From positions 7,234,001-7,298,000 of the forward strand of contig NZ_CP146101.1 in the NCBI RefSeq assembly GCF_037023745.1: DNA of 64,000 nt, written 5' to 3'. The stretch comes from Streptomyces sp. SCSIO 30461 (lineage in GTDB: Bacteria > Actinomycetota > Actinomycetes > Streptomycetales > Streptomycetaceae). The position numbers and the translations under genes are program-made. Shown piece by piece: positions 56,610 through 64,000 of this stretch; within the stretch, counting starts at the first letter, position 1; every line of letters begins with the position of its first letter. The notes under the pieces were generated by a model. That model had not been told where the DNA came from and searched no databases. It was given only the letters and a program-made list of their open reading frames with translations.

Positions 56610-58328
56610 TCAGTCGTCCGACGGAGGGGGCTGCCAGCTCCGGAGCACGATGTCGAACTGCTGTCTGATCTTGGACCAGTTCCCGGCCGGGCCGGACATG
56701 TAGACGGCGTACTCCGTGCCGTCATCCGCGTAGTACACCTGGTCGATCGCACGGCGCTTGCCGGGGTGGTCCTTGGTCTCGGTCCAGGTGAACTCCCAGA
56801 GCGCCGACTCGGCGTGGTCGCGGAAGACGTTGGAGTGCAGGGTCAGCCGCTTGTACTCGGGCAGTCGCTTCTCGACGGTCTTCTCCACGTCGAGCATGTG
56901 CATGTACGGGTTCTCGAAGTCAGGCGAGGGATCGATGCTGACACGGATGCGGTGGCGGCCGTTGTCGGGTGTGTAGTCGATCTGGTTGCCGTCCAGCTGG
57001 CGCACCCAGCCGTTCGGTACGAGCAGACTGAAGCCCTCGGGGTCCGTGGTCCGGGTGAAGCCGTCCGGGGACTCTCCGGACGGGACCCCTCCCGTGCTCC
57101 CGGTGGGGTCCTGGGACCGGGGCGTGGTGGACGAACCGGGCCCGTCGGCCTCCGTACCCGTGCCGCGGTCGGCGTACTCGACGGCTGCGTATGCGGCTCC
57201 TCCGGCGACGGCCGCCACCACGGTCACGGAGAGCAGCGCCCTGCGCCAGCGGCCTGGGCGCTTCGCGGGTCGCTGCCGGGCGGGGTGCCCGGGCGGGCCG
57301 CCCAGCGGGGCACCGGGCGCGCCGTGCACACCATGGGCGCCGGGTGCGGTCCGCGAATGACTCACGGACGGATGCGCGGACGGATGTACGGAGGGGTTCA
57401 CGGTCGGGGTCAGTCCGCCCGGGGCGGGAAGCTGCGCGGTCGCGACCCCCGCGTCCCCCCGACTCACCGACCGCGTCGGCACATACGCCTGCGCCGACTG
57501 GGGCCTGCGTCCCTCCATGACCTCCAGCAGCATCCGTTCGAGCTCGGCGGCCGACGGACGGTCCTCGGGCTCCTTGCACAGCAGGGCCGTGATGACCGGT
57601 CCCAGCGCACCGGCCTTCCCCGAGGGCGTGGGCTCCTCGGTCACCACGGCCTGCATCGTCGACAGCGGCGAGGTACGGCGGAACGGCGAGGTGCCCTCGA
57701 CCGCCGTATAGAGCGTGGCGCCGAGTGACCACAGGTCGGAGGCGGGCCCCGGGTCGGCGCCACGGACCCGCTCGGGGGCGAGATAGTCGATGGAACCGAC
57801 TATCTCACCGGTCCTGGTGATGGTGGAATCACCCTCGATGGCGGCGATCCCGAAGTCGGTGAGCAGGGCCCTGCCGTCCGAAGCGAGCAGCACGTTCCCC
57901 GGCTTGACGTCACGGTGCAGCACCCCGGCCGCGTGCGCGGCGCTCAGTGCGCCCAGCACATGCAGACCGACCCTGGCCGTCTCGGCCACCGGCATGGGGC
58001 CCGACTCCTTGGCCGCGTCGGCGAGTGACGGCCCGTCGACGTACTGCATGACGATCCAGGGGCGCCCGTCGTACTCGAGGACATCGTGCACGGTGACGAC
58101 ACCCGGGTGGGAGATGCGTGCGGCCGCCCGGGCCTCCTTCTGGGTGCGGGCATGCAGCACGGCCCGGTCGGACTCGGAGACGTAGAGACCGGCCGTGAGT
58201 TCCTTCACCGCGACGGTTCTGTGGAGGAGTTCGTCCTGGGCGCGCCACACCTTGCCCATGCCGCCGCGACCGATGCTCTCCGTGAGCCGGTACCTCCCGG
58301 CCAGCAGCAGTCCCGCTCCTGTACTCAT
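56610..58328 (-). CDS. Membrane Ser/Thr protein kinase with extracytoplasmic sensor domain
   Basis: The protein is 572 residues from the ATG at 58328 (GGAG upstream; a GTG three codons earlier is possible). The kinase domain is complete: glycine loop SIGRGGMGKVW, Lys in VAVKELT, HRDVKPGNVLL, DFGIAAIEGD and APERVRGADPG. A Pro-rich linker and one membrane helix near residue 355 (ALLSVTVVAAVAGGAAYAAV) lead to an outward domain starting DPEGFSLLVPNGWVRQ. It has no PASTA repeats, so it is not PknB-like. It is the last of three kinase genes in a row. Confidence 0.93.
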   Translation of the reverse strand: MSTGAGLLLAGRYRLTESIGRGGMGKVWRAQDELLHRTVAVKELTAGLYVSESDRAVLHARTQKEARAAARISHPGVVTVHDVLEYDGRPWIVMQYVDGPSLADAAKESGPMPVAETARVGLHVLGALSAAHAAGVLHRDVKPGNVLLASDGRALLTDFGIAAIEGDSTITRTGEIVGSIDYLAPERVRGADPGPASDLWSLGATLYTAVEGTSPFRRTSPLSTMQAVVTEEPTPSGKAGALGPVITALLCKEPEDRPSAAELERMLLEVMEGRRPQSAQAYVPTRSVSRGDAGVATAQLPAPGGLTPTVNPSVHPSAHPSVSHSRTAPGAHGVHGAPGAPLGGPPGHPARQRPAKRPGRWRRALLSVTVVAAVAGGAAYAAVEYADRGTGTEADGPGSSTTPRSQDPTGSTGGVPSGESPDGFTRTTDPEGFSLLVPNGWVRQLDGNQIDYTPDNGRHRIRVSIDPSPDFENPYMHMLDVEKTVEKRLPEYKRLTLHSNVFRDHAESALWEFTWTETKDHPGKRRAIDQVYYADDGTEYAVYMSGPAGNWSKIRQQFDIVLRSWQPPPSDD

Positions 58329-58558
58329 GCTCTCCACGCGTCCCCGCCCCGTTCCTTGGAATGACAGGTTACGAAGGGGAGGTACATCCAGGGAACAGAG
58401 GGCGGCTCACCAACTCGCACCGTTACTCGATGGTTGCGACTCGCGGTCACCTCCGCCCGGACACCGAGGGGACGATGGCACTCATTGCGGTCAAGTGGGA
58501 TGCGCGACTGATGCCGTTGAACACGCAACGTCACAAAGGCGGGTCGCCGGGACAAGCG

Positions 58559-61264
58559 TCAGCGGCCCGGACGATACGACTTCGTCGCCTGCTGGTAGAT
58601 CTCGGTGATGTCGTCGCGCTGGCCCTCGGGTCCGATGACCTGGATGACGTGGTACCGATCGCCCACGATCATCGCGAGGTTGCGGACGTAGACCTCGCGT
58701 CCGCCGCTGTCCTGCCAGGTGAACTGCCCTTCGGCCATGGCCTGCTTGCCGACGTCGATACGGCGCAGCCCGGAAGCCGACGACCAGGTCGATTCCCGGA
58801 AGGGCTGCAACTCGCGCTCGGTGCCGCGCTGATAGGCCATCGGGTCCGACCCGTTCTCCTGGACCGTGTCACGGCCTGGCACGACGATGAGCGTGAAGTC
58901 CCCGCCGGTGTAGCGGACCTGGCCGCTGTCGTTGAGGGACCGCCGCTGCCAGGTCTCGTCGACCGCGATCCGGAAGCCCTCCGGGTCGTCGCGCAGCACA
59001 TATCCGTCGGCGAGTTCGACGGCCGGACCCGAGGCTTCCGGTTTCCCGCCGACCGGGGTCTGCGAGGGCTGTCGGGTCCCGGCCTCGGAGGGCGGGCTGC
59101 CGGGGCCGGGGAGCACGCTGCCGGCGACGGCCTGGTCGGAAGCCCCTCCGGACTGCCCCGACGACGGCTTCTGGCCCCCCGCCTTGGGCATGAACAGCAC
59201 GGCGTACGCGATGGCCGCCGCGAGTACCAGCAGGATCAGCACCAGCAGCAGCCGGCCGAGCGAACGCGGGCTGCGGCCCGAGCGCGGACCACGCGGCTCC
59301 CTGAACCGCGCAGGCTCTGCCGCCTGCCTTGCCTGCCTCGGCTTTCTGTGGCGGTGCCGTCCGTGAGTGGCGTCGGGCAGACCGCCGCGGCGTCGCCGGA
59401 CCAACTCACCGCGGCGGCGCACGACGGGCAACCGCGTACCGTCCGCCGACGGCAGCGGTATCACCGCCACGCCCGCGTCGGGCTCTGGCGCGGATCTGAT
59501 CAGCGAGCGCAACCAGCCGCGCAGCTCCTCGAAGTCGGGGCGCTCGGTGGGGTCCTGGCGCAACAGCGACTCGACGACCGGGCGCAGCGGTCCGCACTCC
59601 TCGGCGAACGCGGGCGGCTCGGCGCAGACCATCTGGACGAGCTCGGTCGCACTCTCCTCCGGGTACGGGGCGTGGCCCTGCACGGCGCGGAACAGCAGTG
59701 CGCCCAATGCCCAGAGGTCGGTGGTGGGTCCGACCGGTGGGGCGAGTTGCCAGGTCCCGTGCACGGGGCCGGCCTGCTCGGGCGCCCAGCGTTCGGTCAC
59801 CGCGCCGACGACGGCGATCCTCGCCTGACGGGCGCGTTCGGCGGCGAGGGGGGTCGCGGGGCCCCGGTACCCGGGAGCCGACGAGCCCTCCGCGGCGACG
59901 GCCTCGTCCCAGGCCGCGGCGCCGCGGCCGGTGCCGGAGGTGGAGCCGGGGACACCGGTGGCACCGGGTCGCGCGCCGTGCGACGCCTGGACGGGCAGCC
60001 GCTGGGCGTCAGCACGCAGGGCGTCGGCTCCGGAGGCACCACGGCCGTACGGGGACGCACCGCCCCCGGCGGCGACCGGCGTGGAGCCGTCCACGCCGAC
60101 ATGCGGGCCATCGCGCCACGTACCGGCCAACCGGGCGCGGGGCGGCCCGCTCGGGTACCCCTCGAAGTCCCCGTCGTCGTCGGCGTCGGCGTCGGCGTCG
60201 TAGGCATCACAGGCGTCGTCCACCAGGTCGTGCGCGCCGCCGCCTGCTGCCGGGCGCGACCACCAGTTGGGACCCGGCACGGGTACGGGGGCCGACGCGG
60301 GCCCGTCGGACACACCCGGGTGGTGCAGACGCCCGACACCGCGGCCACCGCCCTGTCGCGGTTCCCCGGCGTGCGGGGCACGGGTGTCGCTCGTGGCGTC
60401 GGAGCCCTCACCGAAGCCGTAGCCGTAGTCCTGGGATGTGTACGGGGCCCTCGCACCGGGCTGCCAGGGCAGCGGTGCGGTCTCGGCGGGCAGCGCGGGC
60501 GGGCCGGACCGGTCAGTGGCGGACGGAGCCGAAGGGTCCGAACGGTCCGAACGGTCCGAACGGTCCGGCAGGTCGAACGGGGCGGACGAGCGCGGCAGGT
60601 GGTCCGGCTGCGCTTCGATCACCTCGCCGCCCGGGTCCGGCACCGGGGCGTAGCCGCACAGGGCCTCCTCAGCGGCACCCGCGGCGAGGCCGGTCAGAAC
60701 CACCCGGCCGTCGTCGCAGACCAGGACCGTGCGAACGGTGACGTTGCGGTGTGTCCAGCCATGAGCGTGCAGGGCTCGCAGCGCGGTGAGGACGTCCGAA
60801 CCGATCTCGGCGGCCCGGTAGGGGCTCAGCGGCCTCTCGGCGAGCAGCGCCGCGAGCGGGCGGGCCGCGATCAGTTCGCTCACTATCCAGAGCGAACCGC
60901 TCTCGGCGAACACGTCGAAGACCTGGTCGAGCAGCGGGTGGTCGGGGATCTGGGCGGCGGCCTGGGCCGCCTCGACGGCCCGTCGCACCGCCGGATCGGC
61001 GGGGCGCCGGGTGGCACCCGCGGCGGCGCGCGGCGATCCCACGTATCCGTAGCCCTGCCGGTGCCCCTGCCCGTAGCCTGCCGTCTGGCCCGTGGTGTCG
61101 AGCACTTCCGCGTCCACGACCTCCGGCAGCGGCAGCTGCCGGACGACGACCTCCTGGCCGCTGTAGGTGTCGAAGGCGCGGGTCTCCACGAGTTCGTACC
61201 CATCGGACGGTGGAAGCGGCAGACGGTAGCGCTCAGCGAGCACCCGTCCCGCGTAGTCGTCCAC
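58559..61264 (-). CDS. Membrane pseudokinase with extracytoplasmic sensor domain
   Basis: The protein is 901 residues from the GTG at 61264, chosen for the GGAGG site; the frame opens seven codons earlier. The kinase fold is recognisable but catalytic residues are lost. There is no glycine loop, the VAIK Lys is Arg in VVVRQLPLPE, the HRD loop reads HGWTHRNVTVRTVLV and DFG is replaced by LTGLA. Long disordered linkers follow, then one membrane helix (LLLVLILLVLAAAIAYAVLF) and an outward domain starting DPEGFRIAVDETWQRR that resembles those of the two flanking active kinases. Most likely a regulatory partner of those kinases. Confidence 0.88.
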   Translation of the reverse strand: MDDYAGRVLAERYRLPLPPSDGYELVETRAFDTYSGQEVVVRQLPLPEVVDAEVLDTTGQTAGYGQGHRQGYGYVGSPRAAAGATRRPADPAVRRAVEAAQAAAQIPDHPLLDQVFDVFAESGSLWIVSELIAARPLAALLAERPLSPYRAAEIGSDVLTALRALHAHGWTHRNVTVRTVLVCDDGRVVLTGLAAGAAEEALCGYAPVPDPGGEVIEAQPDHLPRSSAPFDLPDRSDRSDRSDPSAPSATDRSGPPALPAETAPLPWQPGARAPYTSQDYGYGFGEGSDATSDTRAPHAGEPRQGGGRGVGRLHHPGVSDGPASAPVPVPGPNWWSRPAAGGGAHDLVDDACDAYDADADADDDGDFEGYPSGPPRARLAGTWRDGPHVGVDGSTPVAAGGGASPYGRGASGADALRADAQRLPVQASHGARPGATGVPGSTSGTGRGAAAWDEAVAAEGSSAPGYRGPATPLAAERARQARIAVVGAVTERWAPEQAGPVHGTWQLAPPVGPTTDLWALGALLFRAVQGHAPYPEESATELVQMVCAEPPAFAEECGPLRPVVESLLRQDPTERPDFEELRGWLRSLIRSAPEPDAGVAVIPLPSADGTRLPVVRRRGELVRRRRGGLPDATHGRHRHRKPRQARQAAEPARFREPRGPRSGRSPRSLGRLLLVLILLVLAAAIAYAVLFMPKAGGQKPSSGQSGGASDQAVAGSVLPGPGSPPSEAGTRQPSQTPVGGKPEASGPAVELADGYVLRDDPEGFRIAVDETWQRRSLNDSGQVRYTGGDFTLIVVPGRDTVQENGSDPMAYQRGTERELQPFRESTWSSASGLRRIDVGKQAMAEGQFTWQDSGGREVYVRNLAMIVGDRYHVIQVIGPEGQRDDITEIYQQATKSYRPGR

Positions 61265-61387
61265 GACGCCTCCCCACCAGCGCACAGCCCCCCGGTCTCG
61301 AAGACGCTACGAACCGTCAAAACCGTTCACCCGCACGGCCGCTTGCGACTGCGTATGGTCTTCGGTCTCTCACGATACGTGGCTTGT

Positions 61388-63742
61388 TCAGTACTTGGGG
61401 GAGAACGTCGCGAACGCCGTATCGCGCAGCGTTGCGCACTCCTTCCCATCCCATTCGCTCGCCTTGCAGCTGACCATGATCGAGTAGCCGTGGCCGGCGT
61501 CGACCTTGAAACCGCGGTTGAGCACCCGCACGCGCTGTCCGCCCTGGTTGCGCTCGAAGCTCCAGTCGGCTGCCGTCGGATAGCCCTTGTAGTCCACGGA
61601 ACCGATGCCGAGGGTCTTGTAGCCGTCGCTGCTGGCGCTCACGGCCGCGACCGCCTGGGTCCATGCCAGCTTCGCGTCCCCGCCGGGGCTGCCGGTGAAG
61701 TCGACCTGGACCCGGGGGAAGGCGCCCTTGGCGGTGTTGAAAATGCCGCCCGAGTTCTCGCCCGCGATATTGGTCATCCGGAAGTTCACCGGCATGGCCA
61801 TGGAGAAGTTGAACTGGTCGTTCGTCACCATGGCGTATCCGGCCGGGAGTCCGCCCGACGCACCGCCACCACCCGCGGAGTCGCCCGTGGTGGGGCCGCC
61901 GGACGGCTGCGTACCCGCGGTGCCTCCCGCCGTGTCCTTGCCCGTCGCATCGCCGCCCGCGGTGGCCTTTCCGCCGTCGACGCCCTGCTCCGGGTCGCCC
62001 TTGGTGCCGTCGGCACCGCTGCCGCCCTTGTTCCCGCCTTCGCCGCCGGCGGCGGCGCCTCCGGCGGCCGTGCCGTTACCCGCCTTGCCCTGTCCCCCGG
62101 TCTTGTCGTCGTCGCCGTTGAACGCGACGGCGAGCACCGTGGCGAGCACGGCCAGCGCGGCGACCAGCGCGATGACCACCAGGGTGCGGCGGGGCACCAC
62201 ATCGGTGATCGGAGCCCGAACGGGTGCCGTCCGGGTGCCCGTCGCAGCAACCGTCGCTGACTCGGGCACGGGCTCCTGGTCGGGCTTCGCCGCCGCGTTC
62301 CGCACGGAGCGCAGGGCACTGCGCACCCTTTCGGCAGCCGCGTCGGCCGCGTCCTTGGTGCGTTCCTTGGCCCGGTCCTTGGCGCCGTCCCCGCCACGCT
62401 CCTTCGCCGGTGCGGTGGGCTCGGGCGGCAGCGGCGGCAGGCCCACCACCCGGGTCGCCTCGGGTGACGGCTCGGGCTCGGCGACAGCCGGGGCCTCGGG
62501 CATCCGGATGACGTCCAGCAGCAGGGCACGGGCACCCGCGTCGTCGAGCCGCTGTGCCGGGTCCTTGGCCAGCAGCCCGTAGATGACCTCTTCCAGCGGG
62601 CCCGCGTTCTTGGGCGGGTCGAGCGGCTCGGTCATGACGGCGGTGAGGGTGGCGATCGCTGAGCCCTTGTCATACGGCGGGCAGCCCTCGACGCTCGCGT
62701 ACAGCAGACCGCCGAGCGACCAGAGGTCCGCAGCGGGGCCGGGCTTGTGGCCGCGGGCGCGCTCCGGCGAAATGTAGGAGGGCGCGCCGACGAGCATGCC
62801 GGTGGACGTGATGGACGGGTCGCCTTCGACCTGTGCGATGCCGAAGTCGGTGAGGACGACCCGTCCGTCGGTCTCGATGAGTACGTTGGACGGCTTCACA
62901 TCCCGATGCAGAATGCCCTCGCGGTGCGCTGAGCGCAGCACATCGAGGATCGCGAGACCGACCTCGGCAGCCCGGCGCGGCGTCAGAAGCCCGTCCTCGC
63001 GGACCACTTCCGCGAGCGACTTGCCCTCGACGAGCTCCATCACGATCCAGGGGCGGTCATCCTCGTCCACCACGTCGTAGACCGTCACCGCGTTGGTGTT
63101 GCGGATCCGGGCGATCGCCTTGGCCTCGCGCAGGGTCCGGGTGATGAGCCGGCGCTTCTCGTCCTCGTCGATGCTGCTGGTGAAGCGCAGCTCCTTCACG
63201 GCGACGGTGCGTCCGAGCGTTTCGTCGACGGCACGCCACACGGTGCCCATGCCGCCTCGCCCGAGCACCCCGCCGATCCGGTAGCGCCCACCGAGCAACC
63301 GGCCTTCGGCCGATGGCCTCATCGCGGCGGGCGTGCCGCGTCCGGCAACGGATGAGGCTCCGCCCTTGCCCACCCGCGGACCCTCGGCGCCCGTCCTCGA
63401 ATCCGCGCCGCCGGTATCCGTGGACTTCTCGACGTCCGTGGACTTCTCGACGTCCTTGAACTCCTCGATGACCGTGGACTTCCTGACATCATCGGGCTCT
63501 TCGACGCCCGTGGACTCCTCAGCGTCCCCGGCGTCCTTGGGCGCTTCGGCGACCTTCACGTCCGCGTCCGCGACGCTTCCGGCCGACCCGGCGCCATCCG
63601 ATGGCCTCGCGTCCGCCGCCTTCTTGTCCGCTTCCGTGCCCGAGCCCACGTCAGAGCTCTTCGCACCGGCGCCATCGGCGTCCTGGTCAGCGTCCCGCAA
63701 GGGCTCCGGTGTCGTGTCCCGCGACTGCTCCGCCTCCGACAT
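61388..63742 (-). CDS. Membrane Ser/Thr protein kinase
   Basis: The protein is 784 residues from the ATG at 63742, which GAGGGG precedes. An acidic, repeat-rich N-terminal region of about 150 residues (KSTDVEKSTD units) precedes the kinase domain. The domain is complete: VLGRGGMGTVW, VAVKELR, ILHRDVKPSNVLI, LTDFGIAQVEGDPSI and SPERARGHKPG. A membrane helix (LVVIALVAALAVLATVLAVAF) and a Gly-rich spacer lead to an outward domain starting NDQFNFSMAMPVNFRMT. It is the first gene of a three-kinase tandem, 103 bases upstream of the pseudokinase stop's reading region start at 61286. Confidence 0.93.
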   Translation of the reverse strand: MSEAEQSRDTTPEPLRDADQDADGAGAKSSDVGSGTEADKKAADARPSDGAGSAGSVADADVKVAEAPKDAGDAEESTGVEEPDDVRKSTVIEEFKDVEKSTDVEKSTDTGGADSRTGAEGPRVGKGGASSVAGRGTPAAMRPSAEGRLLGGRYRIGGVLGRGGMGTVWRAVDETLGRTVAVKELRFTSSIDEDEKRRLITRTLREAKAIARIRNTNAVTVYDVVDEDDRPWIVMELVEGKSLAEVVREDGLLTPRRAAEVGLAILDVLRSAHREGILHRDVKPSNVLIETDGRVVLTDFGIAQVEGDPSITSTGMLVGAPSYISPERARGHKPGPAADLWSLGGLLYASVEGCPPYDKGSAIATLTAVMTEPLDPPKNAGPLEEVIYGLLAKDPAQRLDDAGARALLLDVIRMPEAPAVAEPEPSPEATRVVGLPPLPPEPTAPAKERGGDGAKDRAKERTKDAADAAAERVRSALRSVRNAAAKPDQEPVPESATVAATGTRTAPVRAPITDVVPRRTLVVIALVAALAVLATVLAVAFNGDDDKTGGQGKAGNGTAAGGAAAGGEGGNKGGSGADGTKGDPEQGVDGGKATAGGDATGKDTAGGTAGTQPSGGPTTGDSAGGGGASGGLPAGYAMVTNDQFNFSMAMPVNFRMTNIAGENSGGIFNTAKGAFPRVQVDFTGSPGGDAKLAWTQAVAAVSASSDGYKTLGIGSVDYKGYPTAADWSFERNQGGQRVRVLNRGFKVDAGHGYSIMVSCKASEWDGKECATLRDTAFATFSPKY

Positions 63743-64000
63743 GCGTCCCCTCTGCGATCCCTGATCCCCGCCCGCGTATGCCGCTCCACGCGATGCGGTA
63801 ACGCGCCCTGGAAGAGTCCTCATTCTCTCTTATTCCAGGACCGCCGGTGCTCCCGGGTCCGCCGTGCGTCAGTACAGGCGTGCGGAGGGGCACTCCGCAC
63901 GCCTCCCAGGAGTTGGGGTCCGCGGCGCGATCCGAAACACCGGGAGACGAGGGAACCGGCCGGTACGTCAGGAGTCTGCCCGAGTGGCACACACCTGCCC
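63743..64000. other. Right-edge region upstream of the kinase cluster
   Basis: No full gene is visible in these 258 bases. A minus-strand frame ending at 63968-63970 (…CATRADS then TGA) could be the 3' end of a gene beginning beyond the window. The promoter of the kinase tandem should lie near 63750-63840, where an AT-richer stretch (CTCTCTTATTCC) is found. Confidence 0.35.
63876..63904 (-). terminator. Hairpin at the right edge
   Basis: AGGCGTGCGGA (63876-63886) and TCCGCACGCCT (63894-63904) form a perfect 11-base stem with a seven-base loop. It lies 64 bases downstream of the possible gene tail at 63968 and upstream of the kinase start, so it probably ends the gene to the right. Confidence 0.75.

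Noticed and set aside
58361..62260. 1299-codon plus-strand open frame across the kinase genes
   Set aside because: It spans three minus-strand features with clear kinase motifs and has a Gly/Arg/Val-rich shadow composition and no domain.

Overview
This is a high-GC actinobacterial chromosome segment and almost certainly Streptomyces. The evidence is a strong G/C bias at codon third positions, many ATGA and GTGA stop/start overlaps, GTG and TTG starts, large Ala/Pro/Gly-rich exported proteins, DUF2690-type XRE regulators and Ser/Thr kinases with extracytoplasmic tails. From memory (not computed), the gene set resembles the S. coelicolor SCO4790s-4820s core region. The cluster chorismate mutase, pcrA, M23 peptidase, sucCD, perM-like, purN and purH also echoes a conserved block in Mycobacterium tuberculosis (Rv0948c-Rv0957). 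No IS element, phage, CRISPR array, tRNA or rRNA was seen.

Layout: 1-4962 is a minus-strand choline-to-glycine-betaine operon (aldehyde dehydrogenase, choline oxidase-like GMC enzyme, betaine ABC ATPase, truncated permease). 5389-10666 holds a SixA-like phosphatase, malate dehydrogenase, an XRE/DUF2690 regulator, a DUF3017 membrane protein and folD. 10888-20588 is central metabolism: an RDD protein, purH-purN, a PerM/DUF6350-like membrane protein, an unusual XRE plus sigma-like membrane fusion and sucCD. 20901-22931 encodes two Ala-rich exported proteins.

23026-31113 is the most unusual block. A MoxR ATPase, a large DUF5682 protein with TIKI/TraB-like motifs and a VWA (CoxE-like) protein form one overlapping minus-strand operon. 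It is divergent from a SWIM zinc-finger protein and a DUF5691 protein. The arrangement looks like a dedicated MoxR-VWA NTP-dependent machine of unknown target.

31324-41517 contains icmB, a lipase, an M23 peptidase, pcrA, two NlpC/P60 cell-wall hydrolases (one behind a clear c-di-AMP ydaO-type riboswitch), a small membrane protein and the response regulator of a PspC-fused two-component system. 41514-47953 has that kinase, a divergent PspC/LiaF-like protein, a DoxX protein, an unknown membrane protein, a class II aldolase and a Uma2-type protein. 48067-50317 carries guaA and a chorismate mutase gene preceded by a candidate Phe/Tyr attenuator peptide. 50617-56386 has an LAXTG surface protein with a perfect CRP-like site upstream, a ChoD-like oxidoreductase with a minisatellite N-terminus, and succinate-semialdehyde dehydrogenase. 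56610-63742 is a tandem of three membrane kinases, the middle one a pseudokinase.
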